Shown: in pieces, positions 16,394-24,483 of the stretch | Position numbering within the stretch: the first letter of the stretch is position 1 | Layout of the letters: each line of letters opens with the position of its first letter | Source: a virus | Strand: one strand, 5' to 3' | IMG/VR virus record: IMGVR_UViG_3300035183_000469 | Span: 1 to 64,000 of that record | Length of the DNA: 64,000 nt | Made by a program: the position numbers and the translations under genes | The notes under the pieces: model-generated | The model's database searches: none | What the model was told of the DNA's origin: nothing | What the model saw: the letters and a program-made list of their open reading frames with translations, nothing else

Positions 16394-16878
16394 TCAGATG
16401 TGCCGGCAACCGATACGCAGCCGGGAAAACTGCGTACCCGGTTGCCGTTGTACACTATCGCCGGATTCACCCAATAAATAGCAGAAGAACGACGCGCAAT
16501 CACATTGTACCGGATAAGATCACCGATCCCACGATAAAACGTCTTACGGGAAATACCCATCGCCTTGCAGCAAACAGACGGAGATAGCCGTATCCGATCC
16601 CGATTCCGCCCCAAATGCATTACCACATAGCCGAATAACACCATGCCACTGCAAGATAACCCGTCAATACAAGCACGGGCTAAATCACCACGATAAACCT
16701 TGCACGATTCACCGGAATCCATCAAATACTGACTGTCTATCACACCGGAAGACCCAGCACCAACCGATAAATAACCATCATCAGAGGAAATACCATCACG
16801 ACGAATAAAAGACTCCCTGCGACTGCTTACAACAGCAGGAATAACCAATGATGATAGAAAGGGATTTGTGTCAGACAT
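16390..16878 (-). CDS. RepL-like winged-helix replication initiator, probable
   Basis: 162 residues from the ATG at 16878; a GTG at 16914 would give 174, but the repeat sites extend into that part, so I prefer the ATG. Residues about 100-150 read MGISRKTFYRGIGDLIRYNVIARRSSAIYWVNPAIVYNGNR, a winged helix followed by the INP-x-xx-GNR tail known from RepL-type initiators of plasmids. The N-terminal 70 residues are Ser/Asp-rich and unrecognised. It is the only minus-strand gene in this region and faces a cluster of direct repeats, as expected for an initiator that binds its own promoter and origin. Confidence 0.6.
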   Translation of the reverse strand: MSDTNPFLSSLVIPAVVSSRRESFIRRDGISSDDGYLSVGAGSSGVIDSQYLMDSGESCKVYRGDLARACIDGLSCSGMVLFGYVVMHLGRNRDRIRLSPSVCCKAMGISRKTFYRGIGDLIRYNVIARRSSAIYWVNPAIVYNGNRVRSFPGCVSVAGTSD

Positions 16879-16898
16879 AAAACGTACACCTCCAAAGA

Positions 16899-17063
16899 GG
16901 GTAAATTTAGACACTCGTAGTCAAAATGTACACCATTTAGACCATAAAGTGGTAAAAAATGACACTTTCAAAAATCACAGGAGGGTAAATTCTGACACAA
17001 GTTTCATAGAGGAAAGTGTCGTATTAAATATGAATACGACACTTCTAAGGGAATATAGTGTCA
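16899..17063. repeat. Operator/iteron cluster upstream of the RepL-like gene
   Basis: Three direct copies of GGTAAAttnTGACAC occur at 16899-16915, 16951-16968 and 16983-17000; the first has an A instead of the T in TGACAC. Inverted half-sites follow, GTGTC at 17016-17020 and 17059-17063 region and GACAC at 17038-17042. Read toward the RepL-like gene the unit is GTGTCAnAATTTACC. The copies are spaced by 52 and 32 bases. Position suggests initiator binding and autoregulation. Confidence 0.6.
17014..17044. other. Perfect 12-bp palindrome with TGTC half-sites
   Basis: AAGTGTCGTATT at 17014-17025 and AATACGACACTT at 17033-17044 pair perfectly around a 7-base AT loop. It contains the same GTGTC core as the direct repeats. 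AT-rich stem and no T-run argue against a terminator, so a dimeric protein site is more likely. Confidence 0.6.
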
Positions 17064-17125
17064 AAAATGACTACAAACCATAAATCATAACAAATAACCA
17101 TCACCGCAAAAAAAAAGAAGATACC

Positions 17126-17203
17126 ATGAGAACATATAAACGCCACAGGAAGCCATTAGAACACGCAAAAGATATTAGACGACTAAAGACACCATTAGAC
17201 TAA
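17126..17203 (+). CDS. Possible 25-residue basic peptide
   Basis: ATG to TAA, 25 residues, with 10 Arg/Lys/His. It follows an A-rich stretch. It is too short to judge and lies within the candidate origin, so it may be a chance frame. Confidence 0.15.
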   Translation: MRTYKRHRKPLEHAKDIRRLKTPLD

Positions 17204-17767
17204 TAAGAACGCATCAGAGGGCATAAAAAGACCTAAAGAAAGCAATACCACGTGTTCCACATGAAACATTAGGATAATACACACCCACACATGGTAAAAT
17301 ATACCCCCCATATTTCCGGAATACCCCCCCACACACACCATACACCATCCTAAGTGTTTTGTGTAAACAATACGTTTTCGGGGTAATACAATACGTTTTC
17401 GGGGTTATCCCGCCGCCGCCGATGTTCGCACCCCCTCTTTTTGTTGCACCCCCCCTCTATATCAATGTTGCATTGTATAGAACCATGCGAAACACATTAC
17501 AAGACATTAGAAAGTATATTTTTGAAAAAGGTACTTTTGTATATTAAAGTACTATGTAAGGCATACTACTACTCATAGAGCTTACCTGCGTCCCGGTGAT
17601 CCGGTGATCTGGTGATCCTGTGTGTTCCATTATGTTCCTGTGCTTCCATTCGTGCAACCTTAACATTACATTAACACAATATGGCACGAAATATTATTGT
17701 CCTTAAAATAGGACACTTTTTATGGCAACTGTCCTAAATTCTTACTTTAGTTTGGCTTCATAACTCC

Positions 17768-17925
17768 CTGATTTTCAAGCACTTACAAATATGTGACATT
17801 CTGTCTGTATAGTATTTTGGACAATAGCACACAACAAACTGATTTTCAGCTACTTGTTAACACCCTGATAATCAACTACTTACAACTGCCAAAATAGAAA
17901 CACTTGATTTTCAAGCAGTTACATA
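17768..17925 (+). repeat. Four imperfect iterons
   Basis: Copies of CTGATTTTCAAGCACTTACA occur at 17768-17790, 17839-17860, 17865-17887 and 17904-17925. They keep TGAT-TTCA and the ACTT/AGTT-A part and vary in the middle. Spacings of 71, 26 and 39 bases are not helical multiples throughout. They may bind an initiator. Confidence 0.55.
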
Positions 17926-18061
17926 TTGGCACGGCGTTTGTAATAGATAATGCACGCAGGGTAACAGACCGGAACGGATGGAACCTCCGGCTGATGCAGA
18001 TTAGACAATGTGCAGCCCTGTGTTGTGCGACTTGTGTGCTGTGAGATGTGCGTTCATTGAC

Positions 18062-18649
18062 ATCGCGGTGGGTTTTTCATTTTTTCAAACCAAAAAACTA
18101 TGAAAAACCAAACACAATCCACTGCACTGGCTCAAGGAGCCGGCAGCGTGGCGGAAATGGTAGAGGAGATCAACCCTTTTTTCATTCCTTCTACCATTGA
18201 CGAAACAACATCGCCTATAAAGGTGATTGTGTACCAGGATGATACGAGGATCGAGTTCAACAACCTGCCAGCCGGGATCGAATCTCAGAATGCTGGAAAA
18301 TTCTTCGGGACGTTGTTGAACGTAGTTCACCAGCAGGCGAAATTCATGCACGAAATGGGCGGGCGAATGTTTAATTGTAAACTCCCGGTTCACATAAGAG
18401 TTGAACTCGGAGAAAACGTCTACGACTCATATCGGGCGATTCGACCTGAATTTCACAAGCGTTTAAGATTCGGTTATTCGCCAAAAGTGTTCAAGCGCTT
18501 TGCGTCAAGACACTTCCGGGTCTTCACGAACGCTTGCACTAATTCAAGAGTGCAGGTGATTACTTTGAGTGAGTTTCTTAAAAGATTAACAGACAACCAA
18601 CTAACAATCAACTAACAATCAACCAACCAATAACCAAACCCACCGCGAT
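18062..18649. repeat. 14-bp inverted repeats flanking the 171-residue gene
   Basis: ATCGCGGTGGGTTT (18062-18075) and AAACCCACCGCGAT (18636-18649) are perfect inverted copies 560 bases apart. They bracket exactly one gene. No target-site duplication is evident next to them and the gene shows no transposase motif, so a long-range RNA or DNA stem is as likely as a mobile element. Confidence 0.6.
18100..18615 (+). CDS. Unknown 171-residue protein
   Basis: 171 residues, no family recognised. The first 40 residues are low-complexity (Gln, Ala, Gly). The centre is alpha/beta with IKVIVYQDDTRIEFNNLPAG, and the C-terminal third is strongly basic (KRLRFGYSPKVFKRFASRHFRVF), which suits nucleic-acid binding. 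The 3' end has the tandem CTAACAATCAA repeated, which supplies its last codons. It sits between the candidate origin and the structured RNA, bracketed by inverted repeats. Confidence 0.6.
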   Translation: MKNQTQSTALAQGAGSVAEMVEEINPFFIPSTIDETTSPIKVIVYQDDTRIEFNNLPAGIESQNAGKFFGTLLNVVHQQAKFMHEMGGRMFNCKLPVHIRVELGENVYDSYRAIRPEFHKRLRFGYSPKVFKRFASRHFRVFTNACTNSRVQVITLSEFLKRLTDNQLTIN

Positions 18650-19410
18650 TTCAGATAACGCACACATTTTATTTTTTTTGGCTACTTGTTTCTTCGATGA
18701 ATAAATAGCCACAATTTTTTTACTCAATGTGCGGTTAATGGCCGCATGGAAACGCTGCCGGGAGCAGCGAATATGCCCGCATCTGCTGACGGGAATCAGC
18801 AGCTCTGCTAACAATCGGCTAATGGCATAGCCGGGCACGGCCATCTTGTCGCATATTGCGTGGGTTGCTGACCAACCCTTCGCCGGTGCGTAAATTCCGG
18901 AGACAACGGTAACCAGCCGGCGGCGAAGCAGGGGAACGGATACTAACTCTGCGCGCGGTGAGAATAAATGGTCGGCGCGCCAATATCCAACCTTTTAGGT
19001 ACATAGAAGGCGCAAAATAGATCGGGTGGACACGATCCCGATCCCGTGAGATGATTGTATAGTCCGCGGGGAGCGGTCTGTGGACGGCGGGGGGTACGCA
19101 AGCCCTCTTAATTCATTTGCCATATGACTGTAAACCGATAGGGAGGGGTCATTTCGTGTGCAGGAAGGTTGCAAAAGGATTGCAACGAGTTTACTTCCTG
19201 ACATTGCCTGGACGTGAGACGAGGCACAAACGCAGTCTCCGACCCCAAACGAAACCAAGACAGCTCCGGGGGACAGTGACATCCCGTAGGGGCTGTAATC
19301 AATATGGGCACCGCGCAGCCCGGATGATGCGCGTATGATGGGAACGGACACCCCGGAAAAACCGAACCTACCGGGGCAAGAAGTATTTGCTTGTCCCGGT
19401 ATTTTTTTTT
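18650..19410 (+). ncRNA. Candidate large structured non-coding RNA
   Basis: About 660-760 bases without a plausible gene, much more GC-rich than the neighbours and full of perfect hairpins: 18753-18769, 18783-18802 (CTGCTGA/TCAGCAG), 18816-18833, 18862-18878, an enclosing CGCCGG/CCGGCG stem 18881-18922, 19020-19043, 19161-19200 (7+5 pair two-part stem), 19290-19321, and finally an intrinsic terminator. The first two loops share CGGGA. Size, ornateness, phage context and 3' terminator recall the GOLLD and ROOL classes, but I cannot match a consensus. The 5' end is unknown; no promoter is evident, so it may be processed from a longer transcript. Confidence 0.7.
19369..19410 (+). terminator. Intrinsic terminator
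   Basis: TACCGGGGCAAG (19369-19380) pairs with CTTGTCCCGGTA (19390-19401), 12 pairs with one G-U, 9-base loop, then nine T. CCCCGG at 19351-19356 could instead pair with CCGGGG at 19371-19376 and would break this hairpin, an antiterminator-like arrangement. Confidence 0.9.
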
Positions 19411-19475
19411 GCCGGCAGGTTAACTGACGAGCGCCGGCCGAAACACAACAGGATGTTGTGTCTTAACCAAAAACT
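19411..19475 (+). promoter_or_regulatory. Structured leader of the 420-residue gene
   Basis: Two hairpins fill the gap between the terminator and the ATG: GCCGGC (19411-19416) with GCCGGC (19433-19438), and ACACAAC (19443-19449) with GTTGTGT (19455-19461). An A-rich TTAACCAAAAACT stretch precedes the ATG. No TAnnTTTG promoter is present, so expression may depend on readthrough. Confidence 0.45.
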
Positions 19476-20738
19476 ATGAGTGAATTAAAAATTGCCTCCT
19501 CATTCAGGAGGTATCTTGAACAAAAATCAAAGGTATCAAAAGTAGCCGAAAGACTCCTAAACCCCGAATTTGTTAACACGAAATTCGGGAACTTTCTCTC
19601 ACTTAAAGCCGGGATGATCGGCTACATGCCGGCCGGAAAAACACAAGAGATAAACGAGGACGGCACGTGGGCGCGTTCCGGTCGCCAACATGCACGGGCG
19701 GCACGTGTGGCACGTAAACTCCTGAATGAAAAAGGACTTGCCGGACTAACAGACAAAGATTTTGAGATATTCAGCAATATTGTTTTTGCCACAGAAGAAA
19801 AAGGAAAAATAAGTATTGTCTGTGGCGAAGATATTAGGTGCTGGTACCATTATCGGAAATATTCCGGCAAAAACACCGGAAGCTTGTCGGAATCATGTAT
19901 GAGGTACGATCGGTGCCAGCCGTACTTAGACATCTATACATCTAATAAAAATGTCGTCTCCATGGTCATCATGACCGATGAAGACGACCTCCTAATAGGA
20001 AGAGCCCTCCTTTGGGAGAGCAAAGGAAAGAAATTCATGGATCGAATCTATGGTGATGACACAACCATAGAGACCTTCCGTAACTACGCATCCGATAACG
20101 GATGGTATTATCGGAAGTACAACACATACCATGACGAAACATGGTGGGTAGACTTCAAGGGGAGGGAGGTGGAAAAAAATGTTGAGGTCAAACTCGAAAA
20201 ATGGGAGTTTGACCAATACCCGTATATGGATACATTCAAGTATCTGTATCCCGGTTGTGTTAAAAATTATGATAATGACGCTATCAGCGTCCTCACCTCA
20301 ACCGACGGCGGTGGCGGTGAAGATCGCGTGTGGTCGGATTACCACGACCGATACATTTTAAGAGAGGATTCGGTAGACGTTCCCGGTTACGGCATTGTGC
20401 ATATAGACGTAACGAGAACGTGCGAATACTGCGGTGACCTCTTCCATGAGGACGACCTTCGCGTAGGAGAAAACGGAAATATGTATTGTTATGACCATTC
20501 AATCAGACTCCACGACGGAAGCGTGTATAGTCAATCAGAAATAGATAACGATAACATTGTATATGTTCAAAGTATGAATGAGTATGCACTCATTGATGAC
20601 TGTATGATATGCGAGCATTGCAACGAGTACTTCTTCGCCGGACAAGAAACAGAGGTCACCGATAGCAACGGGGTGTCGCATCTGTTCTGTTGCGATAATC
20701 ACGCGGATATGTTCTTAAACTCAGATGAAGACAAATGA
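19476..20738 (+). CDS. Unknown zinc-binding protein
   Basis: 420 residues, family not recognised. Residues about 1-110 are basic and helical. The middle is alpha/beta with many Tyr and Trp (CWYHYRKYSG, NGWYYRKYNTYH). The C-terminal third has two treble-clef or ribbon-like clusters: CEYCGDLFHEDDL with MYCYDH, and CEHCNEYFFAG with FCCDNH, so two zinc ions are likely. It is the first gene after the structured RNA and overlaps the peptidase gene by 4 bases (ATGA), implying a joint role. Similar proteins occur in Bacteroidota phages as hypotheticals, to my knowledge. Confidence 0.65.
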   Translation: MSELKIASSFRRYLEQKSKVSKVAERLLNPEFVNTKFGNFLSLKAGMIGYMPAGKTQEINEDGTWARSGRQHARAARVARKLLNEKGLAGLTDKDFEIFSNIVFATEEKGKISIVCGEDIRCWYHYRKYSGKNTGSLSESCMRYDRCQPYLDIYTSNKNVVSMVIMTDEDDLLIGRALLWESKGKKFMDRIYGDDTTIETFRNYASDNGWYYRKYNTYHDETWWVDFKGREVEKNVEVKLEKWEFDQYPYMDTFKYLYPGCVKNYDNDAISVLTSTDGGGGEDRVWSDYHDRYILREDSVDVPGYGIVHIDVTRTCEYCGDLFHEDDLRVGENGNMYCYDHSIRLHDGSVYSQSEIDNDNIVYVQSMNEYALIDDCMICEHCNEYFFAGQETEVTDSNGVSHLFCCDNHADMFLNSDEDK

Positions 20739-21928
20739 AGACAAATAATGAAATGAGAAAAACAGAGAAAGGGGGAAACAAAGTCGTTGTCCCTCCGCAC
20801 ATTCACAACAAGGATAAAATTGAGTTGCCCAGAATGTTTCGCGACATTCTTTTAACTCAATCGGTCACCTATCGCACCGAAGAAATGGTGAATGTGATAG
20901 AAAAGTACGCCGAGTCCTTCGGGTGTGTCACCATGAAGGACGAGGGTAACCTGTACTGCGTAAAGGGGGTATCCGAAATCTACCCGTGTATCGTGGCGCA
21001 TACGGATACCGTGCATAAAATAATTCCACAGCATCATTACCGGCTGATGCAGGCCGACGAAATTGTCTTCGCTTACGATACGGAGCGGAAAGACTACACA
21101 GGCATTGGCGGCGATGATAAGGTTGGCATCTATATCGCCTTGTGTTCGCTGCGCGACTTGCCGGCATGCAAAGCCGTATTCTTCCGTGACGAAGAGTCGG
21201 GATGCATCGGGTCGTCGAAGGCAAAAGAGAACTTCTTCGATGACTGCGGGTTCGTCCTGCAATGCGACCGGCGCGGATCGTCAGACTTCGTAAAGTCAAT
21301 CTACGGAGAACTATACTCTAAAGAGTTCGGAGATACGATTGCTCCGACACTACTCAAGTATGGGTATAGAGAGACATCCGGCATGACTACGGATGTGGAC
21401 GCCCTAAAAGATGTCATTGACATCTGCATGGCGAACATGTCGTGCGGATACTACAACCCGCACTTAAAAGACGAGTTCATCAACCTCCACGAGGTTGAGA
21501 ATTGTCGAAGGATGGTCATGGAGCTGTGTGAAGTGCTGCAAGGGCAGCGATGGGAACATGAACGCCGGATGCCGTCCGGTTTCAGGTACGATGGCCATGA
21601 ATATGGAGGACATGGAGGATATGGAAGATATTACGGCTATGGCACCGACTATGACGCCGGCTACGGCGACGACGGCAAGAACAAACCTACCAAAAAGAAA
21701 TGGTGGGAACACTACCGGAATAAGAAGTATGATGCCGGATTTTACGACGCATCCTCGTGGGAGGATAAAGCCATTGTCGCCGGTAAAAAACCTTCTTCCG
21801 ATCCGGAAGAAAGGTATGAGTCTATGTACCCGACAAATGAAAAGTGTCATCACTGCGGCGAAGAAAGTGTGTGGTACGATAGCGATACGAACCTCGACTA
21901 CTGTACCACATGTAATATGTATTTGTGA
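20735..21928 (+). CDS. M20/PepT-like metallopeptidase with Gly/Tyr-rich region and zinc ribbon
   Basis: 397 residues. Motifs of dizinc M20/M42-type aminopeptidases occur in order: VAHTDTV (about 88), GIGGDDKVG (about 123), FFRDEESG (about 150), and CGYYNPHLKDEF (about 240), supplying the expected His, Asp, Glu and Asp/His ligands. After the catalytic part comes a Gly/Tyr/Asp-rich stretch (about 280-310) and a C-terminal zinc ribbon (CHHCGEES and CTTCNMYL). It probably cleaves small peptides or acyl-amide substrates in the cytoplasm. It overlaps the preceding zinc protein by 4 bases. The added low-complexity and ribbon parts are not usual for the family and suggest a binding partner. Confidence 0.75.
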   Translation: MKTNNEMRKTEKGGNKVVVPPHIHNKDKIELPRMFRDILLTQSVTYRTEEMVNVIEKYAESFGCVTMKDEGNLYCVKGVSEIYPCIVAHTDTVHKIIPQHHYRLMQADEIVFAYDTERKDYTGIGGDDKVGIYIALCSLRDLPACKAVFFRDEESGCIGSSKAKENFFDDCGFVLQCDRRGSSDFVKSIYGELYSKEFGDTIAPTLLKYGYRETSGMTTDVDALKDVIDICMANMSCGYYNPHLKDEFINLHEVENCRRMVMELCEVLQGQRWEHERRMPSGFRYDGHEYGGHGGYGRYYGYGTDYDAGYGDDGKNKPTKKKWWEHYRNKKYDAGFYDASSWEDKAIVAGKKPSSDPEERYESMYPTNEKCHHCGEESVWYDSDTNLDYCTTCNMYL

Positions 21929-21983
21929 AAAAAATCACGACCTTTTCACATAATATTCGTATAATAATTAAAACAACAATCAA

Positions 21984-22757
21984 ATGAAAACAAAAAAACT
22001 TCCGGTATCCCTTTTAACTAAAAAGGGTGCCCCCAAAAAAGACCGGGTCAGTGCCTCATGTATTGAAGCCATCCTGACCGGTACATCAAGAACCGGACGC
22101 TCGAACTATTCAAAGGGTTGGCGGCATAAATCAGTATGGACAGAAGCTACAGTCCGTCAGCTTCGGTTACTTGGATATGACGCCATCGGACTAAACGACA
22201 AGAAAGGAGGAGCTAACGGTGAGTATGTTGTCATCACCCGTTCCGGTGAAAAGACATCACAGAGACAAGCATTTATCCGCGCATGGAGAAAAGAACACCG
22301 GATGAAATGCTATAAAGAAAGAGTCAATGAACCGGAAGCAATCATGGCTGCAGCCCGTGCGGCTGTAATACTGGTTAATCCTTCGGATGCCGCTGATCCG
22401 GAGTATTGGAGGAGTTTATATCGTGGCTGCGGGGTATATCGGGTGGGATGGCGCAATGGTCGTATGACCTGCGCCATACATGGCGGATTCCATAACTCAT
22501 GTCCACACATGGTTGATCCTGACTTATGGCATGATGCAGTAGTCCATGTCATGAAAGAACACAGTGATCATATCGTAAAGATGGATGGAAGCGGTACAAC
22601 ATTCTACTTCCGGAACATGGAAGATGCAGATAAGGTATGCAACGCAACTTCGATATGGTATGTACCCAACCTAAACACTGGTGGGAAACACCTTAATATC
22701 ACGCCTGCTGATGCAATAATCGAAACCAATAAGATACAGGCAAAATCTACTTGCTGA
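21984..22757 (+). CDS. Unknown basic protein
   Basis: 257 residues, not recognised. The N-terminus is very basic (MKTKKLPVSLLTKKGAPKK) and a central segment has His and Cys residues (MTCAIHGGFHNSCPHM) that might bind metal. A 7-bp inverted repeat GTGAAAA/TTTTCAC lies at 21925-21949, between the peptidase stop and this ATG. The gap before the gene is AT-rich. It is the first of a run of small plus-strand genes. Confidence 0.55.
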   Translation: MKTKKLPVSLLTKKGAPKKDRVSASCIEAILTGTSRTGRSNYSKGWRHKSVWTEATVRQLRLLGYDAIGLNDKKGGANGEYVVITRSGEKTSQRQAFIRAWRKEHRMKCYKERVNEPEAIMAAARAAVILVNPSDAADPEYWRSLYRGCGVYRVGWRNGRMTCAIHGGFHNSCPHMVDPDLWHDAVVHVMKEHSDHIVKMDGSGTTFYFRNMEDADKVCNATSIWYVPNLNTGGKHLNITPADAIIETNKIQAKSTC

Positions 22758-22800
22758 ATGAATTGATCAAGATGTTCCTAAACGTTTTAAACTTTAAGCA

Positions 22801-23205
22801 GTGAAATACAAACAGAATCTCCGTATTGAAGGAAACAGGGTATTTTCATATGATACCCACGTAGCCACTATTGTTGGTAAACAGTTAGTCCGTCACGGCT
22901 GGTGGTCGGTGACCACATCCAAGCACATCAATTATGTTGCGTCTGTCTATGGTCTAACGGTCGTGGATGGCAATTTTGATGAGACGCATGAATCAAATGA
23001 CAACCCACTCAGAATAGCAGCTGTAGCGGCTAAAATGGCCGACGTGTTCTGCGATAATGAGGCCGACAAAAACTCTTGGAAACTACGGATGTTAAAAGCC
23101 GGTGCAGGGGACGGTTTTAATGTCCCGGAAGATTGGGATGCTCTCACCGAGAATGAGAAAAAGAAAAGATTAAATAATGTAATAAATGTATTATTAGAAA
23201 AATGA
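22801..23205 (+). CDS. Small protein common in Bacteroidota phages, unknown role
   Basis: 134 residues from a GTG start at 22801. The opening pattern, GNRVFSYDTHVATI then a short loop and WWSVTTSKHINYVASVYG, is one I know from hypothetical phage and mobile-element proteins. A helical C-terminal half ends in a Lys/Asn-rich tail. It contains no enzymatic motif. It is spaced 43 bases from the previous gene. Confidence 0.6.
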   Translation: MKYKQNLRIEGNRVFSYDTHVATIVGKQLVRHGWWSVTTSKHINYVASVYGLTVVDGNFDETHESNDNPLRIAAVAAKMADVFCDNEADKNSWKLRMLKAGAGDGFNVPEDWDALTENEKKKRLNNVINVLLEK

Positions 23206-23317
23206 TTTTGTGAACCAAAAAACAAAAAATGGAAAAGAAGCAAATCACAATGATTCTTTACTATTGAAAGCTCCGATACAGTTAAAGTTGAGTTTGAACT
23301 TTAAAAACCAATTCATA

Positions 23318-23488
23318 ATGAAAAAATTTATTCAGGAAAACAGGCCGCTGATTGACCAAATCATTGCCAAAAGGTTAGGACAACCTAAAAACCCATACCC
23401 AAACGACGCAGAACGACGCCTATGGGTGCTGAATGACGAATATCTTTACAACATGTACCAGTATGAAACACGAAGAAAAGGTAAATGA
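23318..23488 (+). CDS. Small helical protein
   Basis: 56 residues from ATG 23318, chosen because it follows an A-rich spacer; a GTG at 23210 in frame would give 92. The sequence is charged and helical with PNDAERRLWVLNDEYLYNMYQYE. Its end overlaps the next gene by 26 bases. No family known. Confidence 0.5.
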   Translation: MKKFIQENRPLIDQIIAKRLGQPKNPYPNDAERRLWVLNDEYLYNMYQYETRRKGK

Positions 23489-23843
23489 ATTTGCCAAAAG
23501 ACATGGCATAAAACTCCGAGTAATCGGAACTCCTGAGTACAAAAAATACTTCCCGGAAGATTTGTCTCCGAGATACGTGTTCAAAATGTGCCTTTCAAGA
23601 CATGGAAGGAGATATACATTCACCTTCGTAAAAAGTTATGCCAACGGAAAGGTGCCAACAATGTACGAAGTGTTGCATTCTCTTACTAAAAGCGACCCGG
23701 GCTCCTTTCAGGAGTTCTGCTACAGCCTTGGATATGATGCCGACAGCATCACGGCTAATAGAATATATAAAAAGTGTTGCAGGGAATACGCAGCCGTCAA
23801 ACGACTGTTCGGCGACCTGCTTTATATGAAATTTGAGTTTTAG
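23463..23843 (+). CDS. Unknown small protein
   Basis: 126 residues from the ATG at 23463 (an upstream ATG at 23433 lies inside the previous gene). The SPRYVFKMCLSRHGRRYTFTF segment followed by a helical half resembles small hypothetical proteins widely found in phages and conjugative elements of Bacteroidota. No catalytic motif is visible. The 26-base overlap with the previous gene suggests coupled translation. Confidence 0.6.
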   Translation: MKHEEKVNEFAKRHGIKLRVIGTPEYKKYFPEDLSPRYVFKMCLSRHGRRYTFTFVKSYANGKVPTMYEVLHSLTKSDPGSFQEFCYSLGYDADSITANRIYKKCCREYAAVKRLFGDLLYMKFEF

Positions 23844-23881
23844 CTTGATCATAATTTCTCTTAACCAAATAAATTTATCCA

Positions 23882-24199
23882 ATGAAACAAAAAAGAAAGC
23901 GTGGCAGTACTAAGCTGCCTAAAAACGAACTGTTCACAATATCGTATGATTTTGTGCCAAGTAAAATTCGTTCCCCAAAAGACGGCAAGGTGATTGACAG
24001 AATCATTCTCACTCTGAACCATTGTGAGAAGAATGGTCACTTTACTGTACCTATCAATTACTTTAAGTTGTCTCCTACGTCTATCTCGACTATCGTCCGC
24101 CGGGAATTGGCGCGCAGGAAGATGGAAATTGTCTTCGTTTCCGGCTTCCTAAAAAATGAGGGGAAAATAATTTCCATAAGGTTTAAAAGAGTGAACTAA
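23882..24199 (+). CDS. Unknown basic protein
   Basis: 105 residues with a basic N-terminus (KQKRKRGSTK) and alternating strands. Residues about 60-100 (LSPTSISTIVRRELARRKMEIVFVSGFL) could be a short DNA-binding helix pair. Its stop shares an A with the next start (TAATG). Function unknown. Confidence 0.55.
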   Translation: MKQKRKRGSTKLPKNELFTISYDFVPSKIRSPKDGKVIDRIILTLNHCEKNGHFTVPINYFKLSPTSISTIVRRELARRKMEIVFVSGFLKNEGKIISIRFKRVN

Positions 24200-24483
24200 T
24201 GGTAAAACTTTCTTACAAAAAGTCATCGGACGGAAACATTGTCCCGGCCGTCGTCTCAAGGGAAACAAATGAAACGGTTTTATTCGGAAGATACCGTGGC
24301 AAACCGTTTGTCCTTGAACTTGTTGCGCCCAATTTGGTTCAAGTCCGAATAAAAGGGACGCAACAAAAGGAGAGCATTCAGGCAGGCGACCTGTGGCGAA
24401 TGCTAATGATAGCCAGCGCGCCACGTCGCAGAATGGAACGCCGGAAAGCGGCAACACGGAAGAAAAAAGGAGGTGTGCGATGA
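24199..24483 (+). CDS. Unknown small basic protein
   Basis: 94 residues, beta-rich first half and a strongly basic tail (RRRMERRKAATRKKKGG). Both ends overlap neighbours (TAATG at the start, ATGA at the end), so it is translationally coupled in a tight operon. Probably a nucleic-acid associated small protein, which is a guess from charge alone. Confidence 0.55.
   Translation: MVKLSYKKSSDGNIVPAVVSRETNETVLFGRYRGKPFVLELVAPNLVQVRIKGTQQKESIQAGDLWRMLMIASAPRRRMERRKAATRKKKGGVR

Larger units (their letters stand above)
17084..18061. other. AT-rich non-coding region, candidate replication origin
   Basis: No convincing gene is present apart from a possible 25-residue frame (17126-17203). The stretch is AT-rich and packed with short repeats: an 18-base direct repeat ACAATACGTTTTCGGGGT at 17367-17384 and 17388-17405, a hairpin TGTCCT/AGGACA near 17698-17716, and four iteron-like copies at 17768-17925. 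Beside a RepL-like gene this looks like an origin, but no DnaA box was found. Confidence 0.5.

Noticed and set aside
16868-17083. 71-residue plus-strand frame
   Set aside because: It covers the direct repeats and palindrome upstream of the RepL-like gene; the repeated peptide pattern is explained by the DNA repeats.
18650-19410. Group I or group II intron
   Set aside because: A GTATAGTCC piece recalls the group I S element, but no matching R strand (GACUA type) was found upstream, no domain V-like hairpin is seen, and both neighbouring genes are complete, not split.
18650-19410. tRNA or tmRNA genes
   Set aside because: No cloverleaf with a T-loop GTTCRA and acceptor end could be traced in this block or in other gaps.
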